From NCBI GenBank assembly GCA_028641055.1, contig CM054062.1, positions 185,379,958 through 185,443,957 of the forward strand: 64,000 nt of DNA. The letters run 5' to 3'. Below the pieces are notes generated by a model. The model did not search any database, was not told the origin of the DNA, and saw only the letters and a program-made list of their open reading frames with translations. Position 1 is the first letter of the stretch; the number at the start of each line of letters is the position of its first letter. Source of the stretch: Alopecurus myosuroides (lineage: Eukaryota > Streptophyta > Magnoliopsida > Poales > Poaceae). This document shows, piece after piece, positions 42,439 to 53,349 of this stretch. Both the position numbers and the translations under genes were made by a program.

Positions 42439-45050
42439 TGAACGGACAACGACGTCACCTAGAGGGGGGGTGAATAGGCGATTAAAACTTTTCCGGTTAA
42501 AGCTTGCTAAATGCGGAAATAAACTAGGTGTTTAAATTAACAAGCATACAACCTAAATATTCTACGGTCAACTAGATGCACTAACAACTTATGCTAAGCA
42601 AGACAAGTAACAAAGTGATAGCAAGATATATAACTTCAAGCACGAAGGCTATCACAATGTAAATTGCATAAGTAAAAAGCTCGGGTATAGAAATAACCGA
42701 GGCACTCGGAGACGATGATGTATTCCCGAGTTCCTCCCACAAAGGGGAGTACGTCTCGTTGGAGGGGTGTGAGCTCGCCACGAAGGCCTACTCAACGCCA
42801 CAAAGGCCTCACCCTATTCTCCGATGAACCCCGCCACAAAGGCCTAGTTCACCTTCCACTATTGGCAACCTTCAAACCCGAGGCACGCATCCACAACTCA
42901 ATTGGAGGCTCTCGGTGTCACCACAATCTTGGGGCACGCATCCACAACTCAATTGGAGGCTCCCAAGAACACCACAAGTCGTCTAGGATCCAAGACCCAA
43001 GAGTAACAAGCTCACAATCTTTCACTTCCACGAATCCTCGTGGAGAGACCAAACCGATGCAACCGATGCAAATGGCAAGAGCACAAGTGCTGAAATCCTC
43101 CACTCTCAAATTCCAACAAAGCAACAAATGCTTATGGGGGAATAAGAGAGGAAGAACAATGGAGAAACACCAAGAACTCCAAGATCAAGATCTACTAGGT
43201 TTCCCTCACTAAGAAGGAGGATGGATTGGTGGAAATGTAGATCTAGATCTCCTCTAACTTCTCCCTCAAAGATATGCAAGAATCATTGGAGGGATTGAGA
43301 GAGGATCAAGCTTTCCAAAGTCAACAATGGTGGGGAGACAGAGGGAAAACGGGCTGGGAAAGTCTTAGGGACTTTGGGGAAGAAAGCCCCTTAAATAGGT
43401 GCTAAAAAAACTAGCCGTTTTCCATTTTTTCCGTCCATTCCAGAATGGTCCGGAATATTCCGGACCCCGGAATGATCCGGAATGGCCCGGAATCGATTCC
43501 GGAGCAATTCCGATGGAAACAGAGCCTTTTCCCGTTCTGGCCGGAATGATCCGGAATATTCCGGAGCCCAGAAAAATCCGGATTCCGGAATCATCCGGAA
43601 TATTCCGGATTGCAAACCGGAGACAGAAAACCGATACGAGAAATGCAATAACTTTTGCATATGAACTCCGTTTTCGATGTTCTTGGGCTCGTTGAAATAG
43701 CAACGACGAGCACTATAAGAATATGCGGAGAAACATCATTGTCCATAAATGGAAGATAAAACCAAATGGGTAAAGGTTTAGACCTCTCAAATAGGAACAC
43801 CCGGTGAAACCTCCAACACGAAAACACACATAACTTTTGCGAATGAACTCCGAATAAGGTGAATCCAAATGGGTTGGAAAGGTAATAAAAAAGACTATAC
43901 AAACAAAAAGGAATGGATAAGTTACCACACATGGAAGGTGTGGAAACATTCTCAAAGCTGAACCGGATATTTTCACCACCGAAATCGCAACAAGTTTTTC
44001 TTACCAAAACCGTTTTCGATAAGCCTTGGCTTGCCATGAAGATCACGACAAGCACTAGAACCCAAAGGATACAAAAGCCAAATAAGAACCAAGAAAGATG
44101 ATATGCAAAGTATGCAAAGGTTTGATCTCTCCACAACAATTCGATCACGTTACTCACTTGAGAGCCCCTCTTGATAGTACAACTATCTATCTTATAACCC
44201 GGTCTCCCGAAGACACGAGACCGGTAAAATAGAAAACCTATCAAGATTATACCTTTGCCTTGAGCATTCCACTTGAGCTAGATGATGACGATCTTGACTC
44301 TCTCAAGTTGGATCTTCTTTCTTGATTGCGCTTGCTAGCACAGGCTCCGCTTGATGAAGACTTGCAAGTTGCTCCCCCATACACCATTATGGGAGAGACT
44401 AGCTCCCCCATACACCATTATGGGAGAGACCCTTCTCGCCAAATCTTCACAAGGCCACAATCTCCAAAATGGTGGCAAGCAACAAGCATAGGATATCTTC
44501 TAGAAGATTCACTTGAGCTTCCACGTCAAGCTAGGTGACGAACACCGCTTGACGACGACATAGACCATGGGATATATGAAATCTTCCTTTTGGTTCATGC
44601 CCATGGAAAGATACCTAACCACACATAGAGATGCGACACACACACATATCATGGGTTAGTTCACAAAGCTATATTGACAATTGCTTACCCTACCATGAGA
44701 TACACAATCCCACTTGGTACAATTTGTAGCTTTGAGTGTTGATCGCTTGCTTGATCAACCTTGCATCTTTACTTCTTACTTCAAATGATGATGTCTTGAA
44801 GATGATAATGAAAGATCACCTAATCCTTTTCATCAAGACATACTAGCAATAAGCTCAACTCAAACCATGACCATTCTTCATATAAAACCTTGAATAACAC
44901 AATGGCCATTAAGGAAGCTAATAAAGTTCAACACATGAACTCCATTATTTCCTATGGACAAGATCTACAAGGATAACTCAATGCAAACATTAGTCCATAA
45001 GGATTGTCATTAATTACCAAAACCACATATGGGGGAACCATGCACTTTCA
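42439..45050 (-). repeat. TE-E 5' LTR (right copy)
   Basis: 2612 bp, TGAACGGACA to CACTTTCA. Relative to the 3' LTR it has an extra ccggaatcatccggaatatt-type segment near 43585-43606, so it holds one more GGAATATTCC palindrome. The GAA/TTC cluster spans 43436-43612. Confidence 0.95.
43436..43612. promoter_or_regulatory. GAA/TTC inverted repeat cluster in TE-E 5' LTR
   Basis: Same layout as at 35036-35190 but with three full GAAtaTTC palindromes instead of two. This is the copy that would act as the promoter of TE-E. Confidence 0.5.
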
Positions 45051-45187
45051 CTGAGCAGCAGGAGGCGCCTGCTGATGGTGTGGTTGGGGCGCGAGTCAAG
45101 AATCCGGCCACGGTGGTGCCTCCTCCTTCTTCGGCGACGGCGACGGCTGCTGTGAAGAAGCTTCAAGAGCCGATTGAGTCCCCGTGA

Positions 45188-46018
45188 TGCCGGGCGTAAC
45201 TGTTTTGTTGTCTTTGACCCTTGGCGTTTGTCCCCGGGATGTCGGGTGAAGTTGTAGTACTTTGAATATTTTCGCTTCGTAAATGCTAAGGTGATTCGTT
45301 CTTCCTGTTGCTTGTTTACTTGTTGCTTCGCCATCTTTTTTCTTACCCGGTGGTAGCGTTCTAGCCTGCCCACCTGGTGCAGCTCCCGAGATTGGGGCCG
45401 GCTGCCCTGGGTAGGCAGGCCCAATCTCAAGCATAGTTGTAAAAACGTTGGCCGATTGCGCCCTGTGGCCGGGTAACTGCTGCTCTGTCAATAACTTTAG
45501 ACTTTGTTAAATTGTTAGTGCATCAAAGTGGAAGGTTGATGGGTATTTTTAACTTTTGTCCATTTTTTACTTAGGGAAATTCGCGCTAGTTCGGCAGGCG
45601 GGGTTTAGCGTATGTGTCTCTTGCCGTCTGGTCCCCGCTCTTGCCAATGTGTCAGCCGGGTTGCAGTTTGCAGCTGGAACCGAAGAGGGAAGCCGTCTTA
45701 TCGGGGGCACAGTAGCGAACGGCCGCATGGTCGAACTCGAGCGAGGTTTTCGTTGTGTCGTTCGGCGACCGGCTTGTCTCGGTCCTTAGTCGTTTTTTTG
45801 CGTATCGGCTGTTTGGCTTGTGCTCTGGCCGGCTGAACTGTCGGGTTGCGGTCTGTAGCCGAATCCGCATAGTTAGCTTTCGGCGCTGGGTACGCTACTT
45901 TTCTGACTAGTTTCTAAGGCGCGAGCCGGTTGCTTTTGCCGGTTAGTGATGTGAGTGTACCAAATATGGTGCAAAAGGCGGGCCTCCCGAGCGCTCAGCT
46001 CGAGGGTGTCGGCTGATT
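45188..46018. other. Gap between the antisense gene and TE-D pol; no gene seen
   Basis: 830 bp of GC-rich sequence between the ends of two convergent units: the antisense gene (stop at 45187) and the TE-D integrase (ends about 46051 on the minus strand). It contains T-rich patches that may serve as 3' ends. No reading frame with family signature was found. Confidence 0.5.
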
Positions 46019-46050
46019 TTATTGATAACCGGGGGTACAGGGTGTTACAC

Positions 46051-47381
46051 TTAGGCGTGGAACAGGCATAGCTGCTCTGCGTTCCACGAGCGCTCCGTCT
46101 CGTCGTAGGAGGTGTCTGCCTTGTTCTTGCGTGGCTTGCGCACGTCTATGAGGTAGTAGGCGTTCTTGCTCAACGCCCGGATGATGACGAAGGGGCCCTC
46201 CCAGGGGGAGGACAGCTTGTGGAGGCCCTTCATGTCCTGGATCAGCCGAAGCACGGGTCGGCTTCTCTGAAGGCGAGCGGTCGGATTCGCCGGCTGTGAT
46301 ATCGGCGGCGGTCTTGTTGGTAGATGGCTGATCTGGACAGGGCCAGATCACGCGCCTCCTCGAGCAGGTCCACCCCGTCTTGGTTTGCCTGCCTTGCATC
46401 ATCCTCGGTGTACATGATTGCACGGGGCGAGTCGAACTGTATGTCCACCGGCAGGATAGCTTTCGCGCCGTAGATGAGGAAGAAAGGCGTGTAACCGGTG
46501 GACCGGTTAGGCGTTGTCCTGAGGCTCCACAGGACGGAGGGGAGTTCTTCAATCCAGCAGCCAGGGGCTCGCTCGAGCGGGTCGACTAGCCGGGGCTTGA
46601 TGCCGGCTAGGATCAGGCCGTTTGCCCTTTCCACCTGGCCGTTTGACTTGGGGTGCACGACGGATGCCAGGTCCAGCCGGATCCCTTTGTCCCCACAGAA
46701 TTGCACGAAGGCGCCCTTGGCAAAGTCCGTGCCCTTGTCGGTGATGATGTTGTGCGGGTAGCCATAGCGGTAGATGATATCCTTGAAGAAGGTGACGACG
46801 GTCTGGCCGTCCAGCTTCTTGATCGGCTTGGCCTCGATCCACTTTGTAAACTTGTCTATGGCGACTAGTAGGTGGGTCATGCCGCTTCGGGCTATCTTGA
46901 ATGGTCCCACTATGTCCAGTCCCCATACGGCGAACGGCCAGGTGATGGGGATGGTTTTGAGCGACGTGTTTGGCGTGTGCTTTTGCGTTCTGAAACGCTG
47001 GAAGCCGTTGCAGGTCTTGATCATTTTCTCGGCGTCGACTGCTATGGTTGGCCAGTAGAACCCGTAGCGGATGGCCTTTGAGCATATTGCTCGAGTTGAC
47101 ACGTGGTGGACGCACTCGCCCTTGTGTATTTCTTCCAGGAAGCGGACGCCCATCTCCGGCTCGACGCAACGTAGGTAAATGCCGCCCGTGCTTCGCTTGT
47201 GCAGCTGGTTGTTGATGACGGTGAACACCTTTGCGCGGCGTTGAATCTGCCGGGCGAGCACCTCGTCTGGGGGGAGCTTGTCCTGCGTGAGGAAATCGAG
47301 GTAGGGTTGCGCCCACCCTGGTGTTGGATACTTGTCGAAGGCGTCGTATCGCAGCACCTCTAATCGTGTTTCCTTTGTCAT
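46051..47381 (-). pseudogene. TE-D integrase
   Basis: Frame 46242-47381 holds the zinc-finger region and the core. The catalytic triad is visible: Asp in WGLDIVGPF, Asp in NIITDKGTDF, Glu in NGQVERANG. After a frameshift near 46250 the C-terminus continues at 46051-46254 (KLSSPWEGPFVIIRALSKNA, RSWNAEQL), a typical TAT integrase end. Besides the shift I see no stop in the core, so this is the best-kept domain of TE-D pol. Confidence 0.85.
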
Positions 47382-47504
47382 GGTTGACCCGGCTGCCGGT
47401 TGGATATCATCCGGGCTGGGCGGGCGAGCCCCCGGGTCGGGCTGAAGAGCACCCGGGCTGGGCGGGCGAGCCCTCGGGTCCGGCTGGTCGATGGTTGCCA
47501 GGAC

Positions 47505-48782
47505 TTAGGTCGGGGCTGTCTTGGAGCCGGATGGCGATGTCGAGGAGCCGGCGGTTTCTGAGTCCTTTGGGCCGGCTGGGTCTCCCGATAGGACGATGGA
47601 GTCGGAGCTCGGCGAAGGGGTGATTGATGGCTTGTGGAGGTGCTTGAGGGAGACGCCAGGTGGTATTGTCTGCCTGGTGGAGGCGAGCTTGGCGAGCATG
47701 TTGGCCGTCTCGTTGAGCGCTCGTGGTACGTGGTGGAACTCACATCCATCGAAGCAGGCGCATAACTGCTGCACGAAGAAGCGGTAGGCGGCCATGTTGT
47801 CATCCTTGGCGTCCCAGTTGCCGGAGGTTTGCTGGACGACGAGGTCGGAGTCGCCGAAACAGAGGATGCACCGGATGTTCATTTCTTTGGCTAGCCGGAG
47901 GCCGTAGACGAGTGCTTCGTACTCGGCGACATTTTTCGAGGCCTTGAAGTGGATCTGCAGGGAGTACTCCAGGCGGCCGCCTTTGGGTGAGGTTATCACG
48001 ATCCCGGCTCCCAAGCCCCCGCGCATCTTGGAACCGTCGAAGTGCATCCGCCATTAAGCGGAGTCGGGTACCGGAGGGAGGTATTGAGTTTCCGCCCAGT
48101 CGATGATGAAGTCTGCCTACGCCTGCGACTTGACGGCTGTGCGGGGTTGGTAGAGTACCGTGTGCGCGGCGAGGTCGACGACCCATTTGACGACGCGGCC
48201 GGTGGCGTCTTTGTTGCCGATGATCTCGCCAAGCGGGTCCGTGCACACCATGGTGATGGGGTGCTCTTGTAAATAGTGGCGCGGTTTCTTGGCGGCGAAA
48301 TACACGCCGTACGCCAGCTTCTGGTAATGTGGGTAGTTTTGCTTGGACTGTGATAATACCTCGCTGAGGTAATATATCGGTCGCTGGACCGGTTGGTACT
48401 TTCCTTCTTCCGGACGCTCCACGACCAAGACGGCGTTGATGACGCGGTTGGTGGCGGCGATGTAGAGCAGCATAGGCTCGTTTGGTGTAGGCGGAGCCAG
48501 GACGGGAGCCTGCGTGAGCGTCCGCTTGAGGTAGCGGAATGCGGCGTCCGCCTCGTGGGTCCATTTGAACCTATCCGCCTTCTTCAGGAGGCCGTATAGC
48601 AGCAGGGCCCTTTCGCCAAGCCGGCTGAGCGACACCAGGCAGCCGATGAATTTTTGTACGTCTTGTAGAGCGGTTGGCCGTTCCATCCTCTCGATGGCGG
48701 AGATATTTCCGGATTCACCTCGATTCCTTGTTCCGATACGGGAAAACCAAGGAGCTGACTGGATGGTACACCAAAGACGCAC
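47505..48782 (-). pseudogene. TE-D RNase H region
   Basis: Two frames. 48117-48782 covers the RT connection and first RNase H (GCLVSLSRLGERALLLYGLL, PIYYLSEVLSQSKQNYPHYQ). 47505-48047 carries a second RNase H-type domain (MHFDGSKMRGGLGAGIVI, NVAEYEALVYGLRLAKEM) with its Asp and Glu. A dual RNase H layout is known for TAT-lineage elements (archaeal-type RNase H after the normal one). Stops between the two frames make it inactive. Confidence 0.75.
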
Positions 48783-49411
48783 TTTGTGGGGTTGAGCTTC
48801 ATCTTGTACCGCCTCAGGTTTGCGAAGGTTTCCCTGAGGTCGTCGAGGAGAGTGGATTTCTTCTTTGTCTTGACGACGATGTCGTTTACGTACACGTGTA
48901 CGTTGCGGCCGATCTGCTCATGCAGGCACTTCTGCATGCACCTTTGGTTGGTGGTGCCGGTGTTCTTGAGCCCGAAGGGCATGGTGATGTAGCAGTATGC
49001 CCCGTATGGGGTGATGAACGCTGTACGGATTTGGACATCCGGGTTCAGCGGGATCTGGTTGTACCCGGAGTACGCGTCCAGGAAAGATAGCAGGTCGCAG
49101 CCGGCGGTGGAATCGATAACTTGATCGATGCGGGGCAGTCCAAACTGGTCTTTTGGGCACGCCTTGTTAAGCCCGGTGTAGTCGATGCACATTCGACATG
49201 TGTCGTTCTTCTTTAGGAGTAGGACTGGGTTTGCTAGCCAGTCAGGGTGGTAGACTTCGGTGATGAAGCCGGCTGCTAGTAGCCGGGTGATTTTTTCGCC
49301 GATGGCCCTTCTCCTTTCTTCTTTGAATCTTCGGAGAGGTTGCCTAACTAGCTTGGCGTCCGGCTTGACGTGGAGAGAGTGCTCAGCCAGCTCCCTCGGT
49401 ACACCCGGCAT
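48584..49411 (-). pseudogene. TE-D reverse transcriptase with YVND in place of YVDD
   Basis: Recognisable RT blocks: LLAAGFITEVYHPDWLANPV, KNDTCRMCIDYTGLNKACPK, SFLDAYSGYNQI, TPYGAYCYITMPFGLKN. The catalytic box reads HVYVNDIVVKT: the first Asp of YVDD is Asn (AAC) at about 48883-48885. The frame then drifts after VFGVPSSQLLGF. The change alone removes polymerase activity. Confidence 0.88.
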
Positions 49412-49555
49412 GTCTCTTGGTTCCCATGAGAAGATGTCCCGATTCTCACGGAGGAAGCCGGTGAGCTCGTCTTCCTATTTCCGGTTGAGGGCTCCCCCCA
49501 GGGTTAGGAACTTGCCGTCTAGCTGACCGGGGTTCAGCGGGACCTTCTTAGTGTC

Positions 49556-50179
49556 CTAGGCGGCTTGAAATTGTGCCTCGCGCATGGGTCTCTTCCCATC
49601 CGATATTTCCGGCTGCTCGGCCGCAATCTGTCGCTTGATCTCCTTTACCTCTTGTGCCACCATCAAGGCTTGCGCCATGCGCGAGCCGACTGCGGCGCAG
49701 TCGATGGACAACCGGTAGTCGCCTACGGCCGTGATGGTGCCGAACGGTCCTGGCATCTTCATCTTGAGGTAGCCGTAGTGTGGCACCGCCATGAATTTGG
49801 GGAGGTTCGGGCGCCCTAGAATGGCGTGGTACGCGCTGCTGTAGTCCACCACCTCGAAGGTGATGGTCTCCCTGCGGTAGTTGGTGACGTCGCCGAATAC
49901 GATGTCCAGCCGGACTCTTCCGAGAGGAAAGAAGCTTGGGCCGGGAATGATGCCGTGAAAGGTCGTCCGGCTCAGTTTGAGCTGATGCTCGGTGATGTTC
50001 AGCTTGTCAGCCGTATCCTTGTACAGGATGTTGATGTTGCTTCCCCCGTTGATTAGTACCCGGGAGAAGGTGCAGGTTGTCTTGTTGGTGACGATGATGG
50101 TGTCGAGGAGATGGGCGTACGAGCCCGGGGACGGTAGCACGTACGACTGATCAGCCGGGCCTAATGTTACGTAGGCCAT
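49556..50179 (-). pseudogene. TE-D protease with NGG in place of DGG
   Basis: Frame of 207 aa with the TAT protease pattern: RVLINGGSNINILYKDT (normally VDGGSSxNILY), PLGRVRLDIVFGD, YHAILGRPNLPKFMAVPHYG. The catalytic Asp is Asn. The YHAILGRP block is intact. The C-terminal linker to RT is Glu/Lys-rich. Confidence 0.85.
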
Positions 50180-52680
50180 GGACCAGTCTATCGGCTGGCG
50201 AATTGATGACGTAAGTCGCGTGATTACGCGGGAAGTTGTCGCGCGGTCCTCCGGCTACATCAGCAGAAGGCGGGCGTGGTCGCTCTGGGCGGTTGTTGTT
50301 GTTGGCGGCGGAGTTGACCGGCGCGCCGGCTGGTGGCGGGGGTGGTTGAGGAGCTCCCCTAGGCGGCAGTCCTTCGCCTTTCGCTAGCCGTATGGTCCAG
50401 CTGCACTCGGCTGTTGTGTGTGTGGCCGGCTTGCAGGGGCGGAGTGGTATTTGCATGGCTGGTTAAGCATGGCCTCCAGCGTGTATTTTGGCCGGTCCCC
50501 CCACTGGTCGTCGTCTTGTCGGGGGCGAGGGTATCGCCCTTCTCCAGCCAGAGTCGGCCGGTCTGCTTCTGCGATGTTCACGGCTTGCGCTGCGCCATAT
50601 CGTTCTTCGGCCATGGTTCCGCTCCGCTTCCTGTGCCGTGGTTGTTGTGGTAGGGACGGTCGCGCCCATCGCGACCATTTGGCCTGCCGGATGGGTGGCT
50701 CGGGCCGACTTCGTCTGCCCTTAACGACTCGCCGGCGATCAGCGCGCCGTTTGCGTCTAGCCAGATCGGGATCTTCATGAACAAGTCCGTCGTGGCGTAC
50801 TTGTCCGCAACGAGCATGAGTTGCTCCATTGATTTGGGCTCTGTCTGGAAAAGCTTGTGCTTCAACATGGTGCCGTCAAGGCACCCGTTGATGAAGTAGG
50901 TGATGGCCTGGTGCTCCTGCACCGCCTCGCACGTGTTGTGCAGGTTAGACCGTCTGGTCAAGTAGTCGCGGTCCTTCCCGCCCTTGCGCTGGACGCAGCT
51001 GGCCAGGTGTTGCGGCCGGCCGGGCCGCTTGTAGGTGCTGGCGAAGTTGGTGAGGAAGACCTTCTCGAAGTCTAGCCAGCAGTGGATGCTTGCGGCGGGC
51101 AGGCTGTTAACCCACGTGTGTGTCACTTTCTTCATCATGAGCGGCGCGTAGCGCACCGCCACTCTCCGGTTGCCGCCGGCGATGCCGACTCGGGTGACGT
51201 AGTCGACCAGCCAGTCCTCTGGCTTGGTCGTTCCGTCATACTTGGGTGTGTCCCTCGGGAGCTGGAATCCCCGGGGGAAGGGCTCCGTCTTGATACGCGG
51301 CCCCAGACACTGGTGGCCGGCCATGTCTTCCTCCTCAAGGATCCTGGAGGCTTCTAGGGTGTTGATGTGTTGCCGGGCATCAATGCCGGTTGCTGGGCCG
51401 AAGGCGCCCAAGCGGTCGAGGACGTTGGTGAGGGGGACCCGGCCCCCCGACTCCGCCTGCCGGTAGCCGGCGTGCGAGGCGGCGCGCGCCGGTTGGTATT
51501 CGCTGATGTCGGACAAGTGCCCGCCTCGAGTAGCCGGTTGGTAACCTCTGGGGGAGGCGGTTGGCAGTAGCGACCTGCCGAGGCAGCCGGTTGCGAGGCG
51601 TAGTAGCCCGGCTGACGGTTTTCGTTGCCACGGTGCCGGCTGCCTCCTGCATCCGGTTCAGTGTTGCGCCTTGATTGGTAGCCGAAGTTTACGCTTCCGT
51701 CGCCGCGTGGTGGCACACGGCTTGGGTTTGGCGAAGACGTCTACCGGCCGGCGTGGGTAGCTCCAGCTGCCTGCTGTTCGGGGTCTTGCGCGTCCGGCTG
51801 GGCGGCGTCTTCTGGTTTGGCCGCCGGCGCTTGGCTAGGTGTTTTGGACACAGCCTGGCGACTCTGCGCCGCCTTCTGTTTATTGACGGCGATGAGGAGG
51901 CCCTGAAGGCGGCGGTGCTGACGCAACAGGTCGTCTCCCTGGATACCGGGTAGTTCAGCCGCGGCGGCTTCCGCGACCCTCATGTTCTTGGCTGGGGTGC
52001 TATACACCGGCTGGCGGAAACCGGGTGGAACGGTCCGATCGGCCGTGATACCTAGCTCGTGCACTAGGTTGCCCCCGCGCTGACGCACCGCTCCCATCCG
52101 GCTGGGCTCAACCGGAATGGGGGTGAAGTTGTGCACGGCATTGAACTCGCGTACCTGGGACTCCACCCAGCGCTGGATGGAGGACACATTCTTGGCGCCG
52201 TCGAGGAGGCGCTGGCGCATCAGCTCGAGTGTTGCGAACACTTCCTCGTGATCCGCGTCGGAGCTAACGGGCGCGGTGAGGTTTTCGAGGACGCTTTTGG
52301 ATGGAGCCGAGCGGAGCGGCGTTCCGGCTAGTCTCCAGAGCGTCGTCCGGGCGATGAGTGACCATGCATTCTGCATGATCTCGTGACTTGCCGTCTCCCT
52401 CGTCGATCACCTCCTTGCAGAGGTGGTCGGTGCAAGCCTGTACCCTAGCGGGAAACTCGGGGACGATGACGACGAAGACGCAATGTTTGCCGAACTGGAT
52501 GACGGAGCCGTTGTCCGGGAGAATTGGGCCCTCGATGCCCCCGGCGTTGTTGATCACGCAATCGACGGTGCCGAAGGTCACGACCAGGCCGGTGACGACG
52601 CGGTCTCCGCTTGCGGACGAAGGTGATCCCACGCAGAACTCAGACCCAGCCGCTGCCATCTGCCCCATGGTGGGCGCCAA
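50151..52680 (-). pseudogene. TE-D gag
   Basis: The main frame 50578-51516 has the gag core (FPRGFQLPRDTPKYDGTTKP, WLDFEKVFLTNFASTYKRP). The region towards the N-terminus is in two other frames (51741-52376, 52264-52680), the latter reading from the PBS; its first ATG is inside the PBS itself (52666-52668). The zinc-knuckle-like part lies across a frameshift at about 50400-50490 (CKYHS, HTTAECSW). Pro-rich linker (PPPPPAGAP) before protease. Confidence 0.75.
52662..52680 (-). other. TE-D primer-binding site
   Basis: The minus strand reads TTGGCGCCCACCATGGGGC beside the 5' LTR (LTR edge 52682). TGGCGCC-type PBS are usual in TAT elements. I do not assign the tRNA. Confidence 0.75.
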
Positions 52681-52681
52681 C

Positions 52682-53349
52682 TGCCGTGGTGTGAATCATG
52701 GCAGCACCAAGAGGGAGTTCCTAATGGTGTTTAAAGAGAGGACATGCTAGCGAACGGTGGCGTTGGCGTGGGATTGGATAGCAAACGTGTAGACACACGA
52801 TTTACCCAAGTTCAGGACCCTCTCCTCGATGTAAAACCCCTACTCCTACTTGTCTCTCCTTTCTATCAAGGCACTGGGTTAAAAGATTGCTCTATGAGCT
52901 ATGCTCGAGTGTGTAGGTAAAGGGAAAAAGAATAAGGCCCCCCCTTCTATCGATGTTGGGCCAGTCCTTATATACTGCTGGACTGGCCAGCTTACAGGTG
53001 GGGGCTGGCTGGTACAAGACCAGTCGGGGAGATTCGAGGACAAACGCTCTCCGTCCTTCGGCCTTCCATTCCGGTTGGTATCGTACGTCGCACCGTACTA
53101 GGGCAGCGCCTTGCCCATCTTGGCCTACCTGACAGCCACTCCCGGCTGCTCGGCTGCCCATGCCTTCGTACCCAGGCCGTAGCCCGGGTACCCCGAGCCC
53201 ATGCGGCGGGTACCGGGAGGCGTAGGCAGGTACTGGCTAGCTTGAAAAGATGTATCGTGGGCCGTACACGGGTATGGCCTTGCCCATGCTGGAGTACCCC
53301 TAGCAGCCGGAGAGTAGGTGTACCGCACCGTGTAGGGTGGCACTGTGGC
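52682..53349 (-). repeat. TE-D 5' LTR, first part (up to TE-F)
   Basis: 668 bp matching 29425-30092 with moderate divergence. Contains the TATA (52968-52974) and its CCAGTCC/GGACTGG flanks. It is interrupted after GTGGC (53345-53349) by TE-F and continues at 61306. Confidence 0.92.
53345..53349. repeat. TSD of TE-F, left copy (GTGGC)
   Basis: GTGGC here and at 61301-61305 frame TE-F exactly. The intact TE-D 3' LTR reads ..cactgtggctttcg.. once at the same place, confirming the insertion point. Confidence 0.97.

Larger units (their letters stand above)
34041..45050 (-). mobile_element. TE-E: large gag-only (non-autonomous) Ty1/copia element
   Basis: 11,010 bp, minus orientation: 3' LTR 34041-36629, PPT 36630-36645, a 3.4-kb noncoding part, gag (40076-42384), PBS 42424-42436, 5' LTR 42439-45050. 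No protease, integrase, RT or RNase H is present, and there is no room for a degraded pol that I can recognise. The initiator-Met PBS, the LTR edge motif ctagaGGGGggtgaatagg and the two-knuckle gag tie it to SIRE/Maximus-type copia such as TE-A. It would need enzymes from a related element. Confidence 0.9.
30889..45187 (+). pseudogene. TE-D antisense gene, at least 6 exons, 'putative gypsy type transposon' protein; split by TE-E
   Basis: ATG at 30889. Exon 1 (30889-31851) carries the conserved domain (ERVFFLSHLDRGLVPRVRAF, LGPNVMTYLAYFVSLCE), recognised as the Pfam family called putative gypsy type transposon. GT-AG introns fit at 31852-31930 (or to 31945), 32287-32366, 32949-33022, 33075-33150 and 33478-33550; across each one the reading phase is kept. 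Exon 2 is acidic and Ser-rich with a KRRR patch. Exon 5 is a long coiled coil (LEAELEKAKKDKEDVVHLLQ). Exon 6 (33551-34040) ends DAFFPEEPEEDATE, is cut by TE-E, and resumes in phase at 45056 to a TGA at 45185-45187. Lesions: TAG at 30946 and 31744, frameshifts near 32781 and 33715. It is dead here, but its structure implies a once functional spliced gene. Its biochemical role is unknown. Confidence 0.75.

Noticed and set aside
43591..44244. 217-aa minus-strand frame in the TE-E 5' LTR (and 176- and 172-aa frames in the other copy)
   Set aside because: Lies wholly in LTR noncoding sequence, differs in length between the two LTRs through indels, and has no domain.
46774..47081. Plus-strand frames of 70-140 aa opposite TE-D pol
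   Set aside because: Mirror frames of integrase and RT in GC-rich DNA; the minus strand carries the catalytic motifs.
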